A stretch of DNA of 13,355 nt from Pseudomonadota bacterium. GTDB taxonomy: Bacteria > Pseudomonadota > Alphaproteobacteria > Rhizobiales > Hyphomicrobiaceae. The position numbers and the translations under genes are program-made. Shown here piece by piece: positions 1 to 6,057 of the stretch; positions within the stretch are counted from its first letter, which is position 1, and every line of letters begins with the position of its first letter. Below the pieces are notes generated by a model. It made no database searches. It had not been told where the DNA came from and saw only the letters and a list, made by a program, of their open reading frames with translations. The DNA is taken from NCBI GenBank assembly GCA_023410905.1, contig JAEYPL010000009.1, positions 1-13,355 of the forward strand, written 5' to 3'.

Positions 1-51
1 AAGACTCGGTGTGAGAGGAGCGGGCGCGTCATCGGGAACCAGCGTTGTCAT
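1..51 (-). CDS. urtD: Urea ABC transporter ATP-binding protein UrtD, N-terminal fragment
   Basis: An ATG at 51-49 on the minus strand opens a frame that runs off the left edge. The 17 visible codons read MTTLVPDDAPAPLTPSL. It starts 9 nt after the urtC stop, and an AGGA that overlaps that stop codon can serve as ribosome binding site. No ATPase motif falls inside the window, so the name rests on gene order: in urt operons the cytoplasmic ATPases UrtD and UrtE follow the permeases UrtB and UrtC. UrtD would bind and hydrolyse ATP to drive urea import. A polar, proline-rich lead before the ABC domain is plausible for UrtD. It could be another protein, but this position makes UrtD the best guess. 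Confidence 0.6.
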   Translation of the reverse strand, partial: MTTLVPDDAPAPLTPSL

Positions 52-60
52 AGCTTAGTC

Positions 61-1212
61 CTACTCCGCGAGCTGCGGGACGGATGCAGGCTTGCTCTCG
101 CTCTTCTCGGCCGGAGAAGAGCGCCAGCGCTCCCAGAGGTCGTTGAACTTGCCGAGAATGCCCTTCGGCAGCCAGATCGTCGTGACGACGAACAGCGCGC
201 CGAGCGCGAAAAGCCAGTAGGGCGCGAGAAAGCCCGTCGTGAAAGTCGTTTTGGCGAAGTTCACGAGCACCGCACCGAGGGCTGCGCCTGCGAGCGTGCC
301 GCGGCCGCCGACCGCGACCCAGATCACGACCTCGATGGAGTTGGCCGGGAGAAACTCGCTCGGATTGATGATGCCGACCTGCGGCACGTAAAGCGCACCG
401 GCGATGCCAGCCATGATGGCCGAGACCGTGAAGACGAACGTCTTGTAGTGCTCGACGCGGTAGCCGAGGAAGCGCGTGCGGCTCTCCGCATCACGAATCG
501 AGACGAGAACCTTGCCGAGCCGCGATGACACGATGGCCCGCGCCGCGAGGTATCCGAGAGCCAGCGCTATTGCCGAGGCTGCGAAGAGTGCCGCCCGCGT
601 CGTGTTCGCCTGAACCGGAAAGCCCAGAATGTCCTTGAAGTCGGTCAGGCCGTTGTTGCCGCCGAAGCCCATGTCGTTGCGGAAGAACGCCAGCATGAGC
701 GCGTACGTCAGCGCCTGCGTGATGATCGATAGGTACACGCCCGTCACGCGGCTTCGGAAGGCGAACCAGCCGAACACGAACGCGAGCAGGCCGGGGACCG
801 CCATCACCATGAGGAAGGCAAACCAGGCGTTCTCGAAACCGTACCAGTACCATGGCAACTCTTTCCAGTTCAGGAAGACCATGAAGTCGGGGAGCTCGGG
901 ATGCGCGTAGACGCCCCGCGTGCCGATCTGGCGCATGAGGTACATGCCCATGGCGTAGCCGCCTAGTGCAAAGAAGGCACCATGGCCGAGCGAGAGAATG
1001 CCGCAATAGCCCCAGACGAGATCGAGCGACAGCGCGAGCAGTGCAAAGCAGAGATACTTGCCGAGCAGCGCGAGCGTCGCGGTGGAGATGTGGAAGGGTG
1101 ATCCTTCCGGCACGGCGAGATGCAAAAACGGCACGACGACAGCGAGGCCGAGCACAATGGCGAGAAACCACTTTCCCGTTCGGTCGTCAGCGAGGAGGGC
1201 GCGCGTGATCAT
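61..1212 (-). CDS. urtC: Urea ABC transporter permease UrtC
   Basis: A 383-residue inner-membrane permease of the LivM/UrtC family, one half of the channel that imports urea delivered by UrtA. It begins MITRALLADD and is strongly hydrophobic with about ten membrane segments. The family signature GYCGILSLGHG lies near residues 68-78, and near the end come VAVGGRGTLAGAALGA and the LPKGI motif typical of LivM-type permeases. The same frame stays open upstream to 2109, but the ATG at 1212-1210 is chosen because its ATGA overlaps the urtB stop (TGA at 1211-1209), a classic translational coupling, and because protein homology begins there. The arginine-rich upstream stretch is only the shadow of urtB. 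The charged tail after the last helix (KSESKPASVPQLAE) is cytoplasmic and probably not conserved. It is co-transcribed with urtA, urtB and urtD. Confidence 0.95.
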   Translation of the reverse strand: MITRALLADDRTGKWFLAIVLGLAVVVPFLHLAVPEGSPFHISTATLALLGKYLCFALLALSLDLVWGYCGILSLGHGAFFALGGYAMGMYLMRQIGTRGVYAHPELPDFMVFLNWKELPWYWYGFENAWFAFLMVMAVPGLLAFVFGWFAFRSRVTGVYLSIITQALTYALMLAFFRNDMGFGGNNGLTDFKDILGFPVQANTTRAALFAASAIALALGYLAARAIVSSRLGKVLVSIRDAESRTRFLGYRVEHYKTFVFTVSAIMAGIAGALYVPQVGIINPSEFLPANSIEVVIWVAVGGRGTLAGAALGAVLVNFAKTTFTTGFLAPYWLFALGALFVVTTIWLPKGILGKFNDLWERWRSSPAEKSESKPASVPQLAE

Positions 1213-2825
1213 GCCTCGACGGCCCTTCCCTTGAGTGCGAACAGGCCGCGCGGCCGTTTCTGAATGAAGAAGATGATGGCGACGAGCAGGATGATCTTGC
1301 CGAGCACCGCGCCCGCGTAGGGTTCGAGCAGCTTGTTCGCCATGCCGATCGAGAGGGCGCCGACGAGCGTGCCCCAGAGATTGCCGACACCGCCGAACAC
1401 GACGACGAGGAAGCTGTCGATGATGTAGCTCTGGCCGAGGTTCGGGCTGACGTTGTCGATCTGCGAGAGCGCGACGCCCGCAAGGCCGGCAATACCGGAA
1501 CCGAGCCCGAAGGTGAGTGCATCGACGCGGCCCGTGCGGATGCCCATCGAGGAAGCCATGCGCCGGTTCTGCGTGACGGCGCGCATGTGCAGGCCGAGCG
1601 GCGTATAGCGCAGTGCCAGCAGCAGGCCGACGAAGATCAAGCCGGCGAAAATGACGATGTAGAGCCGGTTCCAGGTGATGACGAGGCCGCCGATCTCCAT
1701 GGCGCCGGACATGAACTGCGGGGTTCCGACCTCGCGGTTCGTCGGTCCGAAGGCCGTGCGCACGGCTTGCTGCAGAATGAGGCTGATGCCCCACGTGGCG
1801 AGCAGCGTTTCGAGCGGACGGCCGTAGAGATGTCGGATGACGCCGCGCTCGATCGCAACGCCGACGCCCCCGGCTATGAAGAATGCGAGCGGAATGGCAA
1901 ACACGAGCGAATAGTCGAAAAGGCTTGGCGCATAGCTGCGGCAGAATTCCTGCACGATGAATGTCGCGTAGGCGCCGAGCATGACCATCTCGCCGTGCGC
2001 CATGTTGATGACGCCCATGACGCCGAACGTGATGGCTAGGCCGATCGCGGCGATCAGCAGCACGGAGCCGAGCGATATGCCGTACCAGAAATTCTGCGCG
2101 TAGCCCCACAGCGCCAAGCGCTGCTCGATGGATTGGATCGCGCTGTCCGCCGCCGCGCGCGCAGGCCCGGCGGTGTCCGCTGGAAGGGTGCGCAGGATCG
2201 ATAGCGCGTCGCGGGTGCCGCTGTCTCGCAGGAGCGCGATCGCCTCGAGGCGCTGCGACTCGGTCGCGTCCTTCTTGACGAACGTGACGGCGGCCCAGGC
2301 GAGCTGCAGCTCGGTGCGCACCTTGGCGTCCTTCTCGGCCGCAATTGCCGCGTCGAGTACCGGCAGTGCGGTCTCGTCACGAGACTTCATCACGGCCTGC
2401 GCAGCCTGGATGCGGCGCGCGGGATCCGGGTTCATCAGGCTGAGGGCGCCCATCGCCGCGCTTGCAGCGGTGCGGACGCGATTGTTCATGCGGGCCGCGG
2501 AAAGATTGGCCGGCGGCGCGGCGACGACGTCATTGCTCGCGGCATCACGCACGGCACCGGCGGTGTCGCGGTAGTAGATCTTCTGGTTTGCGGCATCGAT
2601 GAGCAGGCGGCGATCCTGCAGCGCTTCGATCAGCGTCGCGGCGTGCGGCGCGCCCGAGCGCGCGATCGCGTCGATACCGGCGGCGGTGTCGCTGAAGCTG
2701 TCCTTGGCGATCAGGGCGAGGCCCGCGGCGAGATCCTCTGGGGCAGCGTTAGCGCGTATCGGGCCAACGAGCCAGCCGCCCGCGAGCGCAGCGAAAAGCA
2801 GGGCGATACGTATGAACCGGTGCAT
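1209..2825 (-). CDS. urtB: Urea ABC transporter permease UrtB (long form)
   Basis: A 538-residue protein: UrtB, the LivH-like membrane permease that pairs with UrtC. Residues 1-27 look like a cleavable signal peptide ending ANA. Residues about 28-240 form a soluble, alanine-rich helical region, probably periplasmic, with HEAT-like character. The permease domain covers roughly 245-535 and carries the hallmark GVINMAHGEMVMLGAY near 271-286, then VVFGGVGNLWGTLVGA and a closing IQKRPRGLFALKGR. The N-terminal extension is a known trait of many proteobacterial UrtB proteins and sets them apart from amino-acid LivH proteins of about 300 residues. The start ATG at 2825-2823 has a GAGGG sequence a few bases upstream and gives the signal peptide directly. 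The gene lies 142 bp after urtA and overlaps urtC by 4 bp. Confidence 0.95.
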   Translation of the reverse strand: MHRFIRIALLFAALAGGWLVGPIRANAAPEDLAAGLALIAKDSFSDTAAGIDAIARSGAPHAATLIEALQDRRLLIDAANQKIYYRDTAGAVRDAASNDVVAAPPANLSAARMNNRVRTAASAAMGALSLMNPDPARRIQAAQAVMKSRDETALPVLDAAIAAEKDAKVRTELQLAWAAVTFVKKDATESQRLEAIALLRDSGTRDALSILRTLPADTAGPARAAADSAIQSIEQRLALWGYAQNFWYGISLGSVLLIAAIGLAITFGVMGVINMAHGEMVMLGAYATFIVQEFCRSYAPSLFDYSLVFAIPLAFFIAGGVGVAIERGVIRHLYGRPLETLLATWGISLILQQAVRTAFGPTNREVGTPQFMSGAMEIGGLVITWNRLYIVIFAGLIFVGLLLALRYTPLGLHMRAVTQNRRMASSMGIRTGRVDALTFGLGSGIAGLAGVALSQIDNVSPNLGQSYIIDSFLVVVFGGVGNLWGTLVGALSIGMANKLLEPYAGAVLGKIILLVAIIFFIQKRPRGLFALKGRAVEA

Positions 2826-2885
2826 GGGCCCTCTTTATTCCGGTCGAGTACGCCGAGCGGTCGATGATCGGTTTTTCGAGACGGC

Positions 2886-2908
2886 CTCCCCGCCAACGTG
2901 GCGGGGAG
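2886..2908 (-). promoter_or_regulatory. Perfect 9-bp stem-loop between urtA and urtB
   Basis: CTCCCCGCC at 2886-2894 and GGCGGGGAG at 2900-2908 are exact reverse complements around the 5-nt loop AACGT. No T-run follows on the minus strand (the transcript continues GCCGTCTCGAAAAACC), so it is not a textbook terminator. In the 142-bp urtA-urtB gap such a stem is best read as an mRNA stabiliser or partial attenuator that lets the binding protein be made in excess over the permeases. That role is inferred; the stem itself is seen directly. Confidence 0.6.
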
Positions 2909-2967
2909 ACACATGCGTGTGCGTACAGATGTGACGTGGTGGAGGTCACGCCGATCAGTCGCAGACG

Positions 2968-4263
2968 TCAGGAGCCACACTTATTGGTCTTGGTATTGAA
3001 GTTGCCGCACTTCTTGCCAACCCAGTCGGCTTCGAGATCCTTCGAGCCTTCGAGGAAGTCGGTCCAGGCGTCGCCGGGGACGAGATCCTTCGTCTGCCAC
3101 ACGACGTCATACTGACCGTCGGCGCGGATTTCGCCGATCAGCACGGGCTTGGTGATGTGATGGTTGGGAAGCATCTTCGAGATGCCGCCGGTCAGGTTCG
3201 GCGCTTCGATGCCGGGGAGAGCGTCGATCACCTTGTCGACGTCGAACGTGCCGGCCTTCTCGACAGCCTTCACCCACATGGCGAAGCCGATGACGTGCGC
3301 TTCCATCGGATCGTTGGTTACGCGCTTCGGATTTTTCGTGAAGGTCTGCCACTTCTTGATGAACTCTTCGTTCGCCGGGTTCTTGACCGACTGGAAGTAG
3401 TTCCAGGCGGAGAGATGGCCGACGAGGTCCTTGGTGTCGAGGCCCGCGAGCTCTTCCTCGCCGACCGAGAACGCCACGACCGGGATGTCGGTCGCCTTGA
3501 CGCCCTTGTTGGCGAGCTCCTTGTAGAAGGGCACGTTGGCGTCGCCGTTGATGGTGGAGACGACGGCGGCCTTCTTACCGCCCGAGCCGAACTTCACGAT
3601 GTCGGACACGATCGTCTGCCAGTCGGAATGACCGAATGGCGTATAGTTGATCATGATGTCCTCCTTCGCGACGCCTTTCGCGAGGAGATACGCTTCGAGA
3701 ATGCGGTTGGTCGTGCGGGGATAGACGTAGTCGGTGCCCGCGAGCACCCACCGCTTCACCTCGCCGCCATCCTTGCTCATGAGATAGTCGACGGCCGGAA
3801 TGGCCTGCTGGTTCGGCGCCGCGCCCGTGTAGAAGACGTTGCGCTCGCTCTCTTCGCCCTCGTACTGCACGGGATAGAAGAGGATGTTGTTCAGTTCCTT
3901 GAAGACCGGGAGCACGGACTTGCGGCTGACGCTCGTCCAGCAGCCGAATACGGCCGAGACTTTGTGCTGCGTGATGAGTTCGCGCGCCTTCTCGGCGAAG
4001 AGCGGCCAGTTCGAAGCGGGGTCGACGACAACGGCCTCGAGCTTTTTGCCGAGTACGCCGCCCTTCTTGTTCTGCTCCTCGATCAGGAAGAGCATGGTGT
4101 CCTTGAGCGTCGTTTCGCTGATCGCCATCGTGCCGGAGAGCGAGTGGAGCACGCCGACTTTGATCGTGTCTTGGGCTTGAGCGAGCGGAGTGCCCGCCAA
4201 CAGTGCGCCTCCCGCCAGTGCCGTCGCGGCTATTCCCGCGAGCACATTCCGACGTTGCAGCAT
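2968..4263 (-). CDS. urtA: Urea ABC transporter substrate-binding protein UrtA
   Basis: A 431-residue periplasmic binding protein of the UrtA/AmiC type I fold that captures urea (or short amides) and hands it to UrtB/UrtC. It starts MLQRRNVLAGIAATALAGG: a twin arginine followed by a hydrophobic stretch and cleavage after AQA at about residue 30, which suits Tat or Sec export. The mature protein opens with IKVGVLHSLSGTMAISE, the conserved beginning of UrtA, followed by GGVLGKKLEAVVVDPASNWP and VFGCWTSVSRKSVLPVFKE. Length and C-terminus (two cysteines in KKCGNFNTKTNKCGS) match the family. The start at 4263-4261 has a near-perfect AGGAGGAAA ribosome site at 4274-4266. It is the first gene of the operon, 41 bp downstream of a sigma-54 promoter, implying nitrogen control. 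Distinction from a short-chain amide binder rests on the urtBC neighbours. Confidence 0.96.
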   Translation of the reverse strand: MLQRRNVLAGIAATALAGGALLAGTPLAQAQDTIKVGVLHSLSGTMAISETTLKDTMLFLIEEQNKKGGVLGKKLEAVVVDPASNWPLFAEKARELITQHKVSAVFGCWTSVSRKSVLPVFKELNNILFYPVQYEGEESERNVFYTGAAPNQQAIPAVDYLMSKDGGEVKRWVLAGTDYVYPRTTNRILEAYLLAKGVAKEDIMINYTPFGHSDWQTIVSDIVKFGSGGKKAAVVSTINGDANVPFYKELANKGVKATDIPVVAFSVGEEELAGLDTKDLVGHLSAWNYFQSVKNPANEEFIKKWQTFTKNPKRVTNDPMEAHVIGFAMWVKAVEKAGTFDVDKVIDALPGIEAPNLTGGISKMLPNHHITKPVLIGEIRADGQYDVVWQTKDLVPGDAWTDFLEGSKDLEADWVGKKCGNFNTKTNKCGS

Positions 4264-4272
4264 GCTTTCCTC

Positions 4273-4300
4273 CTGTAACCGGTGAACTGACGGTTAACAG
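4273..4300 (-). promoter_or_regulatory. Inverted repeat in the urtA leader, touching the ribosome site
   Basis: On the minus strand CTGTTAACCG (4300-4291) and CGGTTACAG (4281-4273) pair over nine bases with one bulged base and a 9-nt spacer. The inner arm reaches into the AGGAGG ribosome site. With the expected transcription start near 4294 most of the outer arm would not be in the mRNA, so a DNA operator is more likely than an RNA hairpin. No known regulator is recognised. Confidence 0.4.
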
Positions 4301-4303
4301 TGG

Positions 4304-4321
4304 TCGCAAGCCGTGTGCCAA
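4304..4321 (-). promoter_or_regulatory. Sigma-54 (RpoN) -24/-12 promoter of the urt operon
   Basis: The minus strand reads TTGGCACACGGCTTGCGA from 4321 to 4304. It contains TGGCAC, five bases, then TTGC, with GG (4319-4318) and GC (4307-4306) exactly 10 bp apart, the fixed spacing of RpoN promoters. Transcription should start near 4294, leaving a leader of about 30 nt before urtA. RpoN promoters need an enhancer-binding activator, and for urea uptake NtrC is the obvious candidate. I could not find a clear NtrC dyad upstream. Confidence 0.85.
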
Positions 4322-4481
4322 TCCGCGGATCGCGCGAAAAAGTGCGCATATTCAAATCGTTAGTTTGGAGGATGGGCCGCCTGCGATGGGGGGTGATCAG
4401 GCGTTGTTGATTATTTATTAGGCAGTCATGGGCGTGCGCCGCCAAATCAGGCAGGCAATCGGGGGCGGTCTGTCGAACGCC

Positions 4482-4499
4482 TGCAATCTGTGCAATCTT
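4482..4499 (+). repeat. Tandem 9-bp direct repeat TGCAATCT(G/T)
   Basis: TGCAATCTG at 4482-4490 is followed at once by TGCAATCTT at 4491-4499, eight of nine bases identical. It lies about 190 bp upstream of the predicted urtA transcription start and about 100 bp before the start codon of the divergent gene. A site for a regulator acting on either gene is possible, but the repeat is short. Confidence 0.4.
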
Positions 4500-4599
4500 G
4501 AACGGAGGATTGCCAAACGCGCTGGCATAAACTCATGATTGATCACTAATTTTGGGCAGCTCGGCTCTGGAGCAGGGCCGGCGACGGGGAGGATGGCGC

Positions 4600-5586
4600 A
4601 TGACGGAGCTCGAGGCCGCCGACGAGGTCGACATTCTCATTCTCGTCGACAACGTCACGGACAACCTTTCCTCCACGCCCGCCTTCGTCGAGACGGAGAT
4701 CGCGGCCCTCGGGCGCCGGCGGCGCGGGGCCTGGGTGCTCGCAGGCGACTGCCTGTGCTGCGCCGCGCACGGTCTCGCGTGCCTGGTGACGATCAAGAAG
4801 GGCGGGACGACCCGCACGCTGCTGTTCGACGCCGGACCCGAGGACGGTACGTTCGAGCGGAACGTCTCGCGCCTCGGCGTGGATCTCGGCGTGGTCGAAG
4901 CCATGGTGCTGTCGCACGGGCATTGGGATCACGGTGGCGCCATGCTGCGCGCGCTGCAGATTGTGCGCGACCGCAATGGCGGACGCGAGGTCCCCTACTA
5001 CGCGCATCCCGACATGTTCCGGGCGCGCGCCGCGAAGCTCCCCGACGGCTCGATGCGCCTCATGCAGGACGTGCCGAGTGTCGCGGCTCTGAGCGCCTAT
5101 GGCGCGCGGGTGATCAACACGGCGGAACCGGGCTTCCCGCTCGACGGCCTCGCGTTCGTCAGCGGTGAAATTCCGCGCGTGACACCGTTCGAGACCGGTT
5201 TGCCGGGACAGCATCGCCGCACGCTCGATGGCAAGGGCTGGGAGCCGGACGAACTGCTCATGGATGAGCGCTACGTCGCCGTGCGTGTCGCGGGCAAGGG
5301 TCTCGTGGTGCTGTCGGCGTGCTCTCACGCCGGCGTCATCAACGTGCTGAAGCACGCGCGCGCGCGTTTCCCGGATGTGCCGCTCCATGCCGTGATGGGC
5401 GGCTTGCATCTTTCGGGAACGAACGAGCGCGTCATTCCGCAGACGGTCGAGGCGCTCAAGGAATTCGGCCTCGATGTAGTCGCGGCGGGTCACTGTACGG
5501 GCTGGCGCGCCATGACGGCGCTCGCCAATGCATTTGGCGACAGCAAGCTCGTGCCGCTTGCGGTCGGGAAGCGGTTCAGGTTCTGA
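4600..5586 (+). CDS. Metallo-beta-lactamase-fold hydrolase, dihydropterin-synthase-like (COG1237)
   Basis: A 328-residue cytoplasmic metallo-hydrolase. The metal-binding motif SHGHWDHGG gives H106, H108, D110 and H111, and downstream conserved blocks are SACSHAG (C241, H243), GGLHLSG (about 267-273) and AGHCTGW (about 296-302). This layout matches the COG1237 group, often labelled 7,8-dihydropterin-6-methyl-4-(ribofuranosyl)aminobenzene 5'-phosphate synthase after an archaeal member. The bacterial substrate is not established and the label should not be taken literally. The ATG at 4600 is chosen for its GGGGAGG site 7 bp upstream. An in-frame TTG at 4552 would add 16 poorly supported residues. 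No signal peptide is present. It is transcribed away from urtA and ends at a strong hairpin shared with the convergent thiolase unit, so it is probably monocistronic. Confidence 0.85.
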   Translation: MTELEAADEVDILILVDNVTDNLSSTPAFVETEIAALGRRRRGAWVLAGDCLCCAAHGLACLVTIKKGGTTRTLLFDAGPEDGTFERNVSRLGVDLGVVEAMVLSHGHWDHGGAMLRALQIVRDRNGGREVPYYAHPDMFRARAAKLPDGSMRLMQDVPSVAALSAYGARVINTAEPGFPLDGLAFVSGEIPRVTPFETGLPGQHRRTLDGKGWEPDELLMDERYVAVRVAGKGLVVLSACSHAGVINVLKHARARFPDVPLHAVMGGLHLSGTNERVIPQTVEALKEFGLDVVAAGHCTGWRAMTALANAFGDSKLVPLAVGKRFRF

Positions 5587-5595
5587 GGTTGCAGG

Positions 5596-5629
5596 AAAAA
5601 GCCCTGAAGGAGAGGGCTCCTTCAGGGCT
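5596..5629 (-). terminator. Intrinsic terminator of the thiolase/DUF35 unit, probably bidirectional
   Basis: A perfect 13-bp stem, AGCCCTGAAGGAG (5600-5612) with CTCCTTCAGGGCT (5617-5629), and a 4-nt loop. On the minus strand it is followed by five T residues (5600-5596), which makes a textbook terminator for the leftward genes. In the plus direction it lies 13 bp after the metallo-hydrolase stop and is followed by a weaker T-containing stretch, so it may end both transcripts. Confidence 0.9.
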
Positions 5630-5658
5630 CGCCATATTTCGTAAGAGCGTCGCGCCGA

Positions 5659-6051
5659 TCAGGCCGGCGTGAAGCAAACGATCTTGGTGCCATCCTCGCG
5701 GGGCTTGAAGACTGCTTTGACCTTCTGGCCGATCTTCACGCTGTCTGGATTGCAATCGACGATGTTGGTCATCATCGAGGGGCCTTCGTCGAGCGTCACG
5801 TAGGCAATGACGTAGACGGGCTTCGCGGGCCGCATGACGGAGTACGTGTAGACGGTCCCCGTGCCCTTCGCCTCGCGCAGCTCGACATCCGTCGAGAGGC
5901 ACATCGGGCAGACGCCGCGCGGGTAGTAGTAGGACTTGTCGCAGGACTTGCAGTACCCGAGCATCAGCTTGCCGGCGTTGGCGGCTTCCCAGTAGGCCTC
6001 CGAACCCGGGGTCGCGGGAACGACCGGATAGATTCTCTCTTCACCTGACAT
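5659..6051 (-). CDS. Zn-ribbon OB-fold (DUF35) acyl-CoA-binding partner protein
   Basis: A 130-residue protein with an N-terminal helix (SEAYWEAANAGKLMLGYC), a rubredoxin-like zinc ribbon with C34, C37, C48 and C51 (CKSC and CPMC), and a C-terminal OB-fold (GTGTVYTYSVMRPAKPVY onward). This is the DUF35 family, whose members bind acyl-CoA and form complexes with thiolase-fold enzymes, as ChsH2 does with Ltp2 in steroid side-chain breakdown and as in the archaeal thiolase/HMG-CoA synthase complex. It starts 6 nt after the stop of the thiolase gene, with its GGGAG ribosome site inside the thiolase 3' end, so the two are coupled and almost surely form one complex. The substrate cannot be read from the sequence. 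Confidence 0.9.
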   Translation of the reverse strand: MSGEERIYPVVPATPGSEAYWEAANAGKLMLGYCKSCDKSYYYPRGVCPMCLSTDVELREAKGTGTVYTYSVMRPAKPVYVIAYVTLDEGPSMMTNIVDCNPDSVKIGQKVKAVFKPREDGTKIVCFTPA

Positions 6052-6057
6052 CGTCGT

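Larger units (their letters stand above)
4264..4599. other. 336-bp divergent intergenic region between urtA and the metallo-hydrolase gene
   Basis: This gene-free stretch holds the urtA ribosome site and leader repeat (4266-4300), the sigma-54 promoter (4304-4321), a perfect 10-bp palindrome ATCCGCGGAT (4321-4330) abutting the -24 element, an AT-rich patch around 4410-4422, and a tandem 9-mer (4482-4499). A GGGGAGG ribosome site for the plus-strand gene is at 4586-4592. No convincing sigma-70 promoter for that gene was found, and no small open reading frame with a good start stands out. Confidence 0.6.

Noticed and set aside
1213..2109. Long upstream extension of the urtC reading frame
   Set aside because: It is arginine- and histidine-rich, lies wholly inside urtB in another frame, and homology to UrtC begins only at 1212.
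3157..4278. 373-codon plus-strand open frame opposite urtA
   Set aside because: It is antisense to a clear UrtA gene. Its composition (rich in D, E, R, V, L) is the usual antisense echo of a GC-rich gene, with no domain or ribosome site.
4331..4348. GCGC-N8-GCGC pair upstream of the sigma-54 promoter as an NtrC site
   Set aside because: The arms are only four self-palindromic bases and do not fit the TGC-N11-GCA pattern of NtrC sites, and it lies too close to the promoter for an enhancer.
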